Source: Zanthoxylum bungeanum (taxonomy: Eukaryota > Streptophyta > Magnoliopsida > Sapindales > Rutaceae). From it: a DNA stretch of 64,000 bases. Both the position numbers and the translations under genes were made by a program. This document shows positions 1 through 9,157 of the stretch, one piece after another. The notes under the pieces were generated by a model. That model had not been told where the DNA came from and did no database searches. It worked only from the letters and a program-made list of their open reading frames with translations. The stretch's first letter is position 1. Each line of letters begins with the position of its first letter. The stretch is taken from NCBI GenBank assembly GCA_019454045.1, contig SKCR01051311.1:17450-81449 (forward strand), given 5' to 3'.

Positions 1-413
1 TTATTATCTTATTTAGTTAATGTTTTAATTAATATTTATTTATTTAATTCGGGGGTATTTTAAGGGTGATGGGCGTGTGGGCCTTGGTGGGTGGGAGTGG
101 GCTTGGCTAGGTGCATGTTAATTTAGTTAAGTGTTTGGGCTAAGTTTGTGTGGGCTAGGTGGGTGTGTAGGTTAAGTTCATGTGGACTAGGTGTGTGTGG
201 GCCGGGTTTAGGTGTCTCGGGTCGAGCATAAACTTTAAAACAGAAAACAAACGAGTTACTTGAAGCCAAAACTAGTGAACTTAATCCGTCAATGAGTCAA
301 TTCTTGACTCTTCCCTTCCGATGTCCGTTTCCCGCGGTTTCGTAACTTAAAAGGTAGTTGTCTCCAAATAAGACTCCTCATCGGGTTTCACATGCAAAAA
401 TGCAATGCCTACA
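1..413 (-). mobile_element. Element A: partial 3' LTR (Ty3/gypsy, Tat lineage)
   Basis: This is the 3' LTR of a minus-strand gypsy element, cut off by the window start. On the minus strand it begins TGTAGGCATTGCATTTTTGC at 413, directly after a polypurine tract. The same sequence recurs as the start of the 5' LTR ending at 9157, with only scattered differences. Only about 0.4 kb of an LTR of roughly 3.5 kb is inside the window. Confidence 0.85.
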
Positions 414-432
414 GTCGCCCCCACTTTGATGG
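414..432 (-). other. Element A polypurine tract
   Basis: On the minus strand a purine-rich run (AAAGTGGGGGCGAC) lies directly against the TG of the 3' LTR. In LTR retrotransposons this RNase H-resistant tract primes plus-strand DNA synthesis. The same tract precedes the 3' LTR of element B at 13285-13300, in the opposite orientation, which supports both LTR boundaries. Confidence 0.8.
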
Positions 433-589
433 GGCTTGTGCAGTGTGTGACAGTGACAGTCCTATAAAGTCTATGCAATGCATTTTTACTTACCTGGCTA
501 GCTAGCTGCCTCGAGCTGAGCTGATGCTGCTCCAAACTGAATTTGATGATGTGCCGTTTCTGGCTTGCTAAACCCCATACCTAGGGCGT

Positions 590-1312
590 CGCAATAGTCC
601 ATATACTCGACGGTAATCCACAGTAGTCCACAACTCTTTATAGTAGTCCACGATAGTCCGCAACTCTTCACAATAGTCCACGGTAGTCCACATAATCCAC
701 GGTAATCCACAGTTGTCCACAACTCTTCACAATAGTCCACAGTAGTCCACAACCCTTCACAATAGTCCACGGTAGTCCACAACTCTTCACAATAGTCCAC
801 GGTAGTCCACAACTCTTCACAATAGTCCACGTAATCCACGGTAATCCACAATAGTCCACAACTCTTCATAATAATCCACGGTAGTCCACATCATCCACAA
901 TAGTCCACGGTAGTCCACATAATCCACGGTAATCCATAATAGTCCACAACTCTTCACAATAATCCACGGTAGTCACGTCATCCACAATAGTCCACGATAG
1001 TCCACAAATCACGGTAATCCACGGTACACAACTCTTCACAATAATCCACGGTAGTCTACAACTTTCACATAATCCACGGTAGTCCACGGTATCCACAACT
1101 CTTCACGATAGTCCTCGGTAGTCCACATAATCCACAATAGTCCATGGTAGTCCACATGATCCACAATAATCCTTGGTAGTCCACGGTAGTCCACATAATC
1201 CATAATAATCCTTGGTAGTCCACGGTAGTCCACATAATCCATAATAGTCTATGGTAGTCCACAAAATCCACGGTAATCCACACAATCTTCATAATCCACA
1301 TAGTCCACATGC
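590..1312 (-). repeat. Minisatellite in the element A 3' UTR
   Basis: This is a tandem array built on GTAGTCCAC and ACAACTCTTCACAATAGTCC. The clearest unit is 30 bp and is repeated nearly perfectly between about 705 and 835. The rest is a degenerate higher-order mix of 12-30 bp subunits. Because 30 is a multiple of three, several minus-strand frames stay open and encode W-T-x-V-D-Y-style repeats. They have no gene context, and I read them as by-products of the array. Confidence 0.85.
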
Positions 1313-1354
1313 CATACCTGGCGTGCTGACCCCGTACCTAGGGCGTCGCTGTGG

Positions 1355-1615
1355 TCTGAATGCCATACTTAGCGAACTGATACTGAACTAATATGGGCCT
1401 CGCCCTCAAACTGATACTGAAGTGGGGCCTCGCCCCCAAGCTGATATGGGCCTCGCCCTCAAACTGATACTGAAGTGGGGCCTCGCCCCCTAGCTGACAT
1501 GGGCCTCGCCCTCAAACTGATGATGATGTGGGGCCTTGCCCCTAAGCTGATATAAAGAGGGGCCTCGCCCCCAAGCCGAAATGGGCCTCGCCCCCAAGCT
1601 GATACTGATATTTTG
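1355..1615 (-). repeat. 53-bp tandem array rich in GGGCCTCGCCC (element A 3' UTR)
   Basis: The motif GGGCCTCGCCC alternates with AAACTGATACTGAAGT and AAGCTGATAT. The composite unit is 53 bp, as shown by matching starts at 1408 and 1461. A single related GGGCCTCAACCC copy occurs at 2581. The element B 3' UTR carries the same GGGCGAGGCCC core on the other strand, so this is a family-specific 3' UTR repeat. Confidence 0.8.
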
Positions 1616-1619
1616 TTTC

Positions 1620-2860
1620 ACACATTGTATTGCCTCTCACGAGATAATCTTGATAGTTAGACATATCTTTGTCCTCAACGAATGCTTCACGTCAGAACCG
1701 AAGAATCTTCGAAGTACTTGACATACTCAAGTCCAATCATCTGAATGGGTGATCCAAACTAGACTCCTAGTGCGTGTGTGCCAAGGCTCCTCTGCAGCTT
1801 AATCCTTAAGTGGGCTGGCTTAGTGACTTCGCTTCGGAGAGTCAGAACGATGGGTCTAACCAATCTGAATGTCTTGATCACGCTCGGCGATTACTTCATC
1901 ATACTCAATATGATATGGTCTTCTGCCTTTTCTTTCGTCTTCCTGTTTCATTTTTCTCATCTTTTCTTTTTCTCATTTTTTCCTCTTTCTCTTTTCCTTT
2001 TTCTTTTCTTTTTTCTTTCTCTTTTTTTTTTCTTCGACACACCTACCCTTTAAGGTAGCATTTCTCCTCATGGTGGTCCTAATACTCACCCATGGGTAGC
2101 TTCACGCTTATCAGTTATAGGTGGTCTATTTTTCTTTTTCTTTTCTTTTCGGGGATTTTCCTTGCTTCCAACCATATCATATATCGTAGACTTAGTAAAC
2201 CGAAGTGGACATCCAGGCAAACGGTCATTCATCGATCTGTAGTCTCTTCAACTAATCACCTCGCCAACGCACTCAGGCATCCACTGTTGAGACCCCATAA
2301 TCAAGTGTCTATGAGTCTAGTTGGGATCATCCCTTCAGAGCACCATGATGAGTGCGTCTCACACTTGTCGTTTCTAAGGCTTCTTGCTACAGCACACAAT
2401 GTCATCGCCGGACATATGTCTAATCATCAAAGATTTCTCTCTCTTTTCTTTTTTCTTTCTCTCTCATTTTTCTTCTATTTTTTTCACTTTTTTTTGTTAC
2501 TCCAAGGAATTCTTCCTTTCCACTGCTGATACTGTGTGCCTCACCCCCTGGGATCCATTCTCGAAACTCAAACTTTATACGGGCCTCAACCCTCATATTA
2601 CCATCCGAATCTTAACACTGACGTGGGCCTCGGCCCAGGATTACCGGATCTGATTCTGTGCTTTAGCTGTTTCTGATTGGCTTGTCTTTGCCGCTTTCTC
2701 TTTTCTGTCTTCGACACCTGTGAATTCAAAACAAAACAAACACAAAAGAATGCAAAGTACGTTATGTGTATGCATGTATGGTTTCCTATCCCGTTGGGTT
2801 AGGTCTTCTGTCAATCCTCTTGATGACTGCTCGGTCTTTTCTTCCTTAGGCAAAGTACCA
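1620..2860. other. Element A internal region with pyrimidine tracts, no coding signal
   Basis: This lies between the 3' UTR arrays and the pol relic of element A. It contains long T/C runs, polypurine on the element strand, at about 1912-2035, 2120-2160 and 2435-2515. Open frames here give only F/S/L-rich low-complexity peptides. I see no conserved domain, and the stretch probably belongs to the long Tat-type 3' UTR. Confidence 0.5.
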
Positions 2861-2862
2861 CT

Positions 2863-3126
2863 TCAATCTGTCTGCACTGATTGGTTTTGTGAACTCGTTT
2901 CCTTTTCCAAGCCTAACAGTCTCACTGTCTTTATTCCCAATTTCTGAATGGCCAACTTATCTTTTCTGCTTGCTTCTTTGTTCTGAGCGTTATAGTACCA
3001 AGATTGAATACACTCATGTTGCAAGTTTGAAAGGAATAGACTTAGGCAGATTAATGAAATGATTGCCTTTATTATTGTTGATAAAAAGTTCGAACAGGTA
3101 ACAAAATCAATGTCTTTAAAATGCAA
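2863..3126 (-). pseudogene. Relic of gypsy pol (RNase H-integrase linker) in element A
   Basis: An 88-codon minus-strand frame contains S-W-Y-Y-N-A-Q followed by A-S-R-K-D-K-L-A-I-Q-K-L-G. This lines up with P-W-Y-Y-D-I-Q and A-C-R-K-D-R-I-A-I-Q-K-L-A in the element B polyprotein, at residues 598-626 of the long B frame, between the archaeal-type RNase H and the integrase zinc finger. B has an extra stretch of about ten residues between the two blocks. The N-terminal part of the frame is unrelated. Nothing else of pol can be recognised in A. I read it as the surviving scrap of a pol removed by internal deletion. Confidence is moderate because the match is about 25 residues long. Confidence 0.55.
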
Positions 3127-3329
3127 GATAAAATAGGAGAAACAGCAGTGCCTTCTTCCTCAGCCCATGGTTCTTCATCATCGTTATCCCTTATCCCATG
3201 TGAGAAGCTTTGTGGTTGAGGGTTTGGAGGACAAAGGTTTCAGGCAAACCAATAGTTGATCATGGTGGTGGGACGAAGTGGTAATTTGGTAGAGGATTCC
3301 TGTGTGTGCTGGGTTGTTCTCTTTCTGGG

Positions 3330-4492
3330 TCAGGTATCTTGTGGGAGTCAATTAAGTCTTGGATCTCATGGCGGAGACGGGTACAGCTGTCGGTGTCATG
3401 ACCGGGTTGTTGGTGGAAATGGCAGGCAGTAGCGGTTCATATTGAGGCTTGGTGGAGGAGGATTTGGGAGTGGTCTAGGTTCCAAGGGTTTTAAGAGTCC
3501 TTCCCTGGTTAATTTCTCGAGTACTTTGGACAAGGGTCTACCCAAGTTAGAAAAGCGCCTATTCTTGATGGCGGCGACCTCGGCAGTAGTGGGCTTGGTC
3601 TTAGGAGGTCCTCCAAAATTCCTTCTATTCTGTCCATAGAACTTCCGATTTTCTACTTCCTCTTCTTCAATATCCATAACAGTTTCCCTCAACTGTCGAA
3701 AGTCATTGATCATTGAGGTCATCCTCCTCAGTTTACCATAGATAGAGGGCTTGGTGCCCTTGATGATCATTTTGATCTGGTCATTTTCTGAGGGCCGAGT
3801 CTGCATTTTCAGAAACTGGCTCCTCCAGCGATCCACATAGTCTTTGAAGCTTTCCTCCGGCTTCTGCTTGGTATTTTCCAAGTCGCGGAGCGACAAGTCA
3901 ATCTCCAGGTCCGTGACATACTGTTTTAGAAATGCGTCCGCCAATTCCCTCCAATCTTCCTTAACTTTCCTCTCAAGGCCATGGTACCATACCACGGGCG
4001 CCCCTTCAAGCGACATTCCAAACATTTTCTGCACCTGACGCTTCGATAAGCCCACTGCACTCATAACTGCAACATACTGGCGGAGATGGACCCTCGGATC
4101 CCCATTCCCGCTGAACTTGGCCATATCCGGCATCTTGAACTGAGCAGGCAGCTGTTCCTCAAAAGTCATCGCTTCATAATCCAGTAAGTCTTCGTCCTTA
4201 CCCTTCATCTTACGGGTAACTGATTCTACCTGGTCTCGAAGCTTCTGTAACTCCACCTGGGACCTAACTGTCCTCCCAGCGGCATAATCAGCCATATCAT
4301 CATCGAAAGCAGGGATGTCATCCCCCAACCCAATCGGAGGCTCCTCACGCCTCACATTTTCAGAATTTCCCCCAGCACGGGTACAACCATATTTGCCATC
4401 GTAGCGGTCAAGGCTTGCAACTGTTCAGTGATCTTTGCAAAACCATTCTCTAACTGATCCATACGGGACATCTCGTTACCGGATTCACTCAT
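3330..4492 (-). pseudogene. gag: Gypsy (Tat-lineage) gag, frameshifted, element A
   Basis: Gag forms the virus-like particle and packages element RNA in the cytoplasm. An ATG at 4492 opens an N-terminal segment (M-S-E-S-G-N-E-M) for about 35 codons. A frameshift near 4385 then leads into the main 319-codon frame ending at 3396. That frame has the typical capsid core: P-D-M-A-K-F-S-G-N-G-D-P, G-A-P-V-V-W-Y-H, and a W-R-x2-F segment with F-K-D-Y-V-D-R-W. A second shift near 3400 is needed to read C-H-F-H-Q-Q-P-G-H-D-T-D-S-C, the CHHC knuckle typical of this lineage. There are therefore two breaks, but the core is long and well preserved. Confidence 0.85.
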
Positions 4493-4652
4493 GCTTTCAA
4501 CTGTTCTTTTAGTGAGTCTGGTTCCTTCCCTAACCCAAACGGTATCTATGGTGTCTTTTTAAGACATAGAGGGTGTTAACAAGGTATATGTATGCATGAT
4601 GTGCATAAGAAGCATATAACATATACTGAATCAAATAAAATTTTCAAACAAA

Positions 4653-5090
4653 TCGGCCTATTATCATTTCAGAAGCTTTTGGGCCAACTGTCATAAGAGT
4701 GAACCCGTCCCAGTTTAAATGGCCCAACGAGTTCATGTCTTATGGCAAAGAGCCCAACTAAATCCAAATGATAATATTCCGAACACAATCATAAAATGGC
4801 CCATTGTTATTTAGAAGCCTTTGGCCCAATCGTCATAAGATACGTTCTTGTCCAGTTTAAATGGCCAACAAGCCCATATCTCATGACAAAAGATCCAGAT
4901 GGATTCAAATAGCAATGTTCCCAAACATAAGCATACAAGGAAGATATCATAAACATAAAATAGTAACTTCTACCGTGTGGCCCACCATCATTTCAGAAGC
5001 TTTGGGCCTAATTGTCATAAGATACGAACTAGCCCCAGTTTAAATGGCCCAGCAAGTTCGCATTTTTGATAAAGAGTCCAATTCATCCAA
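4653..5090 (-). repeat. Three leader repeats of element A
   Basis: Three related blocks each contain TTCAGAAGC..TTTGGGCC, then GTCATAAGA, then CAGTTTAAATGGCC. The CAGTTT anchor falls at 4711, 4853 and 5036, giving spacings of 142 and 183 bp. They lie in the 5' untranslated leader between PBS and gag. No function can be read from the sequence. Confidence 0.7.
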
Positions 5091-5639
5091 ATGATAATGG
5101 TCCTAAAGCACAAGGAAATATTTGTTATAGGCCATATAACCCGGTCTACGCATGGGTTCGTGGGAGTGGGAGTATGGACAAAGGCTCTCATCGGCGAAGG
5201 ATGGCCCACAACTAGGTCTCCCCAATCAAGGGTTCGAGCAACCAAGTGAGCACACCCTTTTTTATACACTAAGGTACGTGCCAATGAGCTATGGTGTGTG
5301 ACTGACTGTCAAATGGATTTCCCGTTGTAGATTCCCCAGAGGGAAGGTGGAGCGAGGCTCACTTAAATACCCAAGCCTCTTAGGCTCTTATCGCTTGGTG
5401 TCAGGAATAAACAACGAGTCCTCCAAATTAGTCCATCACAATAGGCTACGAGTAGATGGCTATCTAGGTGCCTTCACAGCTTTTCCTTCTAGAAAGGTAG
5501 TGAGTGAAGGAAGACACCAAACCATTACCTAGCCTCAAAATGCCTTTAATCACAACCCCCATTTCACACATTTGTAGACACGGTTAGTTAAAGCATAAAT
5601 CTATACATTACAAGTCATTATTTCGGGGCCGATTCTCTA
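5091..5639 (-). other. Element A 5' leader, non-coding
   Basis: This stretch lies between the primer site and the leader repeats. Short frames exist on both strands, but none shows a domain or continues into gag. I see nothing beyond ordinary leader sequence. Confidence 0.5.
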
Positions 5640-5657
5640 TCCCCAGTGGAGTCGCCA
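5640..5657 (-). other. Element A primer binding site
   Basis: On the minus strand TGGCGACTCCACTGGGGA lies three bases inside the LTR end. It matches the general form of primer sites in plant Tat/Ogre-type gypsy elements, where a tRNA 3' end primes minus-strand synthesis. I recall tRNA-Arg as the usual primer in that group, but I cannot confirm the tRNA here. Confidence 0.75.
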
Positions 5658-6548
5658 GACTGTGGGACACAGAAACTGGACGACGCATGCTGTTCCTAGG
5701 CTCGGGGCCTAGTTGGGAGTACGGAGTAGCCAACGGAGGACTAAACCGGAGAATAAGGGAGTCGCCACCCGGTGTGAACCGGGACAAAGATTTAAGGCCG
5801 CACTCACCCCTCGCAAGGGAAGACCTCAAACCATTGGGTTCGGAATGGTCCCTTACTTATGCAACTTGTAATGTAAAGATTTATGCAATAATCCAACCAA
5901 GCCTATGACATATATTTCCAAGTGCACCACAATCCTAAATTCACATGCTTAAAAGTATAGTTTACATCTAACATACATGAAACCAAATCTTATTGCCAAA
6001 TTCACATGCTCAAAGGTAGGCCTTTGCAACAACAAGCACATAACGTCATAAGAATTCAATCATTCATGTGAATATAAACACAAACAGTCATGGTAACATT
6101 TGCATGTAATGTAAAGGAAATCAAAATGACGACAAATAATATTGTAGGCGCATTATGTAAAGAAGCATATAAGATATGGTCAAAATAACCGCATGATAAA
6201 CGAAATCAATACAAACACGCAACTTTAAAAGATGAAGAAAGACACGAATTTAAACATGCCAAAGATGAAAAAATCAAAGATGCAATTTTACATTAAAGAT
6301 GAACATGCCATAATGTGATGCTAAAGGATGCAACTAACATGAGTGAAAGAAAGGAATACCGAGAAGAAGAGAAATGCAATATGCGCCTATGTCCGTGCAA
6401 TCACTACCAATTTTCCATTAAGCATGTTACATGTGATGCAAGATTTATGCAATGATATGTCATATGGATGAATGATATGGAAAAGAAAGCATGACACAAC
6501 GTTGCGCGACAAAAAAAAAGAAATAAAGTGCATGGTTAAAATGACATT

Positions 6549-7370
6549 TTGCAAAAAACAGCGATAAATCGCGTAAAAAACAGCGCGGCGAAACATCATG
6601 GCAAAGGTAGCCTTGTGGCGTTTTCCCTCTAATGGAGGACCTTAGAACCATCCTAGTTAAGCCCATGCGCACATATCACATAATCAAGTGCAATAAATAA
6701 AGAAGCATAAAAAAAGGATTTTTGTAAAACATCGATAAATCGTGTGATAAACAGCGCGGCAAAACATCATGGCAAAGGTAGCCTTATGGCGTTTCCCCTC
6801 GAATGGAGGACCTTAAAACCACCCTAGTCAAGCCCATGCACATATATCACATAATCAAGTGCAATGAATAAAGAAGCATAAAAAAGGATTTGTAAAACAG
6901 CGATAAATCGTGTAATAAAGCGCGGCAAAACATCATGGCAAAGGTAGCCTTTTGGCATTTTCCCTCGAATGGAGGACCTTAAAACCAATAGTTAAGCCCA
7001 TGCGCACATATTACATAATGCATAAAAAATAAAAACAAATAAAAAAGAATATCGGATTTCGTATACCCGATTGAACACATCTCTCGTCCAATCAAGTATA
7101 CATCATCCGGCGCGGCGAAGCCTCGGGTAAAGGATTTTAACCCCTTTAAGGGGACCTTTCATCACACTTGCTAAGCCCATGCGCACATATTACATAATGC
7201 ATAAAAAAAATAAAACAAATAAATAAAGAATATCGGATTTCGTATACCCGATTGAACACATCTCTCGTCCAATCAAGTATACATCATCCGGCGCGGCGAA
7301 GCCTCGGGTAAAGGATTTTAACCCCTTTAAGGGGACCTTTCATCACACTTGCTAAGCCCATGCGCATCAT
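6549..7370 (-). repeat. Five 166-190 bp tandem subrepeats inside the gypsy LTR
   Basis: The GCGCGG anchor recurs at 6583, 6754, 6920, 7110 and 7291. The first three units share CGATAAATCG..CATCATGGCAAAGGTAGCC. The last two share GGATTTCGTATACCCG and AAGCCTCGGGTAAAGG and are nearly identical. All five end with AAGCCCATGCGCA or a close variant. These are downstream of the TATA box, so in the R/U5 part. Confidence 0.85.
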
Positions 7371-8369
7371 TCCATATGACATAAATGAATGATATGAGGA
7401 AATTAAAAGACAGAAAAATTAAACGGCAAATAATCAAATGACAAGATAACATAAAACCAACAAGTGCCGTTTGCTCAAGTGGTACGTGGAATTGTTGCCC
7501 AAGTACAGACCGCACTACCGTCCATTCGGATTCGGCTACGGAATTTACGTCTGGGTTTCCATCCTATATACCACAAGAGACGACACTTCCATTCATCCAA
7601 AATCCACAACAAACATCATACACACAAAAAATGCCACAAATACAGAAAATATAATCAAAATAAATGACCATAAATTAAATAAGAATAAGTTTGAAAGATA
7701 CCCTCAGGTCTAACCTTTTTAGTCGTCCTCGGACTTGCGTTTCGCGGAGATCGGAAGGTATAAAAGCTCCTTACTCTTCCGGTTCACTAGCTTGACATTT
7801 TGGCTCGCTGTTCCACTGTTTTCTCCACTGTTTTGGCGTCGATTTGCTGCTATTTTTGACGTGTTTTCTGCTCACTATTTCAGGTCTTATTATTCTGTTT
7901 TGGTGGACTGTTTGTGCGTGTTTTAGGGGGCTATTTGTGTTGATTTTTTTTGTGATTTTTTAGGGGTTAAATGTGCAGTTTTTACTCACTGGTTTGGGGT
8001 ATTTTGGGGGCTGTTTGAAGGGTGGGAACTGCGCAAGAGGGCTGCTGTTTGTGCGTGAAAGGGGCTGCTTCTGGTTGCTGTTTCACGTGGATGTGGCTGC
8101 TGTTCTGGTTGTTTTTCACGTGGATGTTGCTGCTGTTTATGATGTTATTTTGGTGTGATGATTAGGGGCTGTGATGGTGGTGATAGGGGGTGTTGTAAAT
8201 CGGCTAAGGAGGGGGGATGGTGGATGTATGGTTCTCGGCCAAGAGAGAGTGAGATGAAGAGAAAGGTTTCTGGTTGGTGTCTTGTAATTTGCGTGTGAGA
8301 TGAGGGATAGGTTGATGTCTTGGGCGTGTATTAGAGAGAGTGGAGACCAGGGGTGGCTAGGTTAGTGCA

Positions 8370-8386
8370 TGTTTATATAGAAGAGA
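8370..8386 (-). promoter_or_regulatory. TATA box of the element A LTR
   Basis: On the minus strand CTATATAAACATGC lies about 780 nt into the LTR, after an AT-rich U3. It aligns with CTTTATAAACAACC at about 13972 in the LTR of element B, in the same sequence context (GTGAGACAAGG upstream), which supports a conserved core promoter. Confidence 0.6.
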
Positions 8387-9157
8387 GGTAGGGTTTGCCC
8401 TTGTCTCACAAGGAAGAGATTTGTTTCCAAATTAGGAGTGATAGGAATGGTATATACAAGATTGAGGGGGGACAAAATATTTTAAATTAGGAAGTCAACT
8501 AATCTAAATTGGTGGATATCTTATTGAATTAGGAAGTCAACTAATTTAAATTGGTAGATGTCTTATTAGATTAGGAAGTCAAATATTTGATTAGCTTTGA
8601 TTGGTTAGGATTGATTTTAATTAGGCATATCTTATTTTAATTTTAGTATATGAATTATTTAAATAAGGCATGATTTTAGTTTAAGTTGGTAATTGTTTAT
8701 TTTATGTTTGGTATATGTTTTATTTAATTATTTAATTAATTTAATTATTATCTTATTTACTTAATGTTTTAATTAATATTTATTTATTTAATTCGGGGGT
8801 ATTTTAAGGGTGATGGGCGTGTGGGCCTTGGTGGGTGGGAGTGGGCATGGCTAGGTGCATGTTAATTTAGTTAAGTGTTTGGGCTATGTTTGTGTGGGCT
8901 AGGTGGGTGTGTAGGCTAAGTTCATGTGGACTAGGTGTGTGTGGGCCGGGTTTAGGTGTCTCGGGTCGAGCATAAACTTTAAAACAGAAAACAAACGAGT
9001 TACTTGAAGTCAAACTAGTGAACTTAATCCGTCAATGAGTCAATTCTTGACTCTTCCCTTCCGATGTCCGTTTCTCGCGGTTTCCGTAACTTAAAAGGTA
9101 GTTGTCTCCAAATAAGACTCCTCATCGGGTTTCACATGCAAAAATGCAATGCCTACA

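Larger units (their letters stand above)
1..9157 (-). mobile_element. Element A: Tat-lineage gypsy element with gag but almost no pol
   Basis: On the minus strand the order is 5' LTR (9157-5661), PBS (5657-5640), leader, gag (4492 to about 3330), a short pol relic (about 3000-2930), repeat-rich 3' UTR, PPT and 3' LTR (413 to the window edge). Protease, reverse transcriptase, RNase H and integrase domains are absent, so this is a non-autonomous, internally deleted derivative. Its right end lies inside the pol of the related element B, in opposite orientation. CTTCC at 9158-9162 would be the right target-site duplication; the left one is outside the window. Confidence 0.75.
5661..9157 (-). mobile_element. 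Element A: 5' LTR (about 3.5 kb)
   Basis: Read on the minus strand it starts TGTAGGCATTGC at 9157 and ends ..GTGTCCCACA at 5661, followed by a 3-nt gap and the PBS. The left 413 bp of the window repeat its first part (8745-9157). It is unusually long and contains a five-unit tandem array (6549-7370), a TATA box and a GC-richer stretch at about 7720-8160. Confidence 0.8.

Noticed and set aside
498..1310. Several overlapping minus-strand frames with repeated W-T-x-V-D-Y peptides, suggesting a repeat protein
   Set aside because: They arise from the 30-bp minisatellite, whose unit is a multiple of three; they are open in more than one frame, have no domain or start context, and lie in the 3' UTR of a retrotransposon.
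590..1615. CRISPR-like array
   Set aside because: Units are head-to-tail without unique spacers, in plant DNA with no cas genes; this is tandem repeat DNA.
1778..2653. Plus-strand frames with F/L-rich peptides resembling membrane proteins
   Set aside because: They come from long T/C runs in the retrotransposon 3' region; low complexity, no conserved domain.
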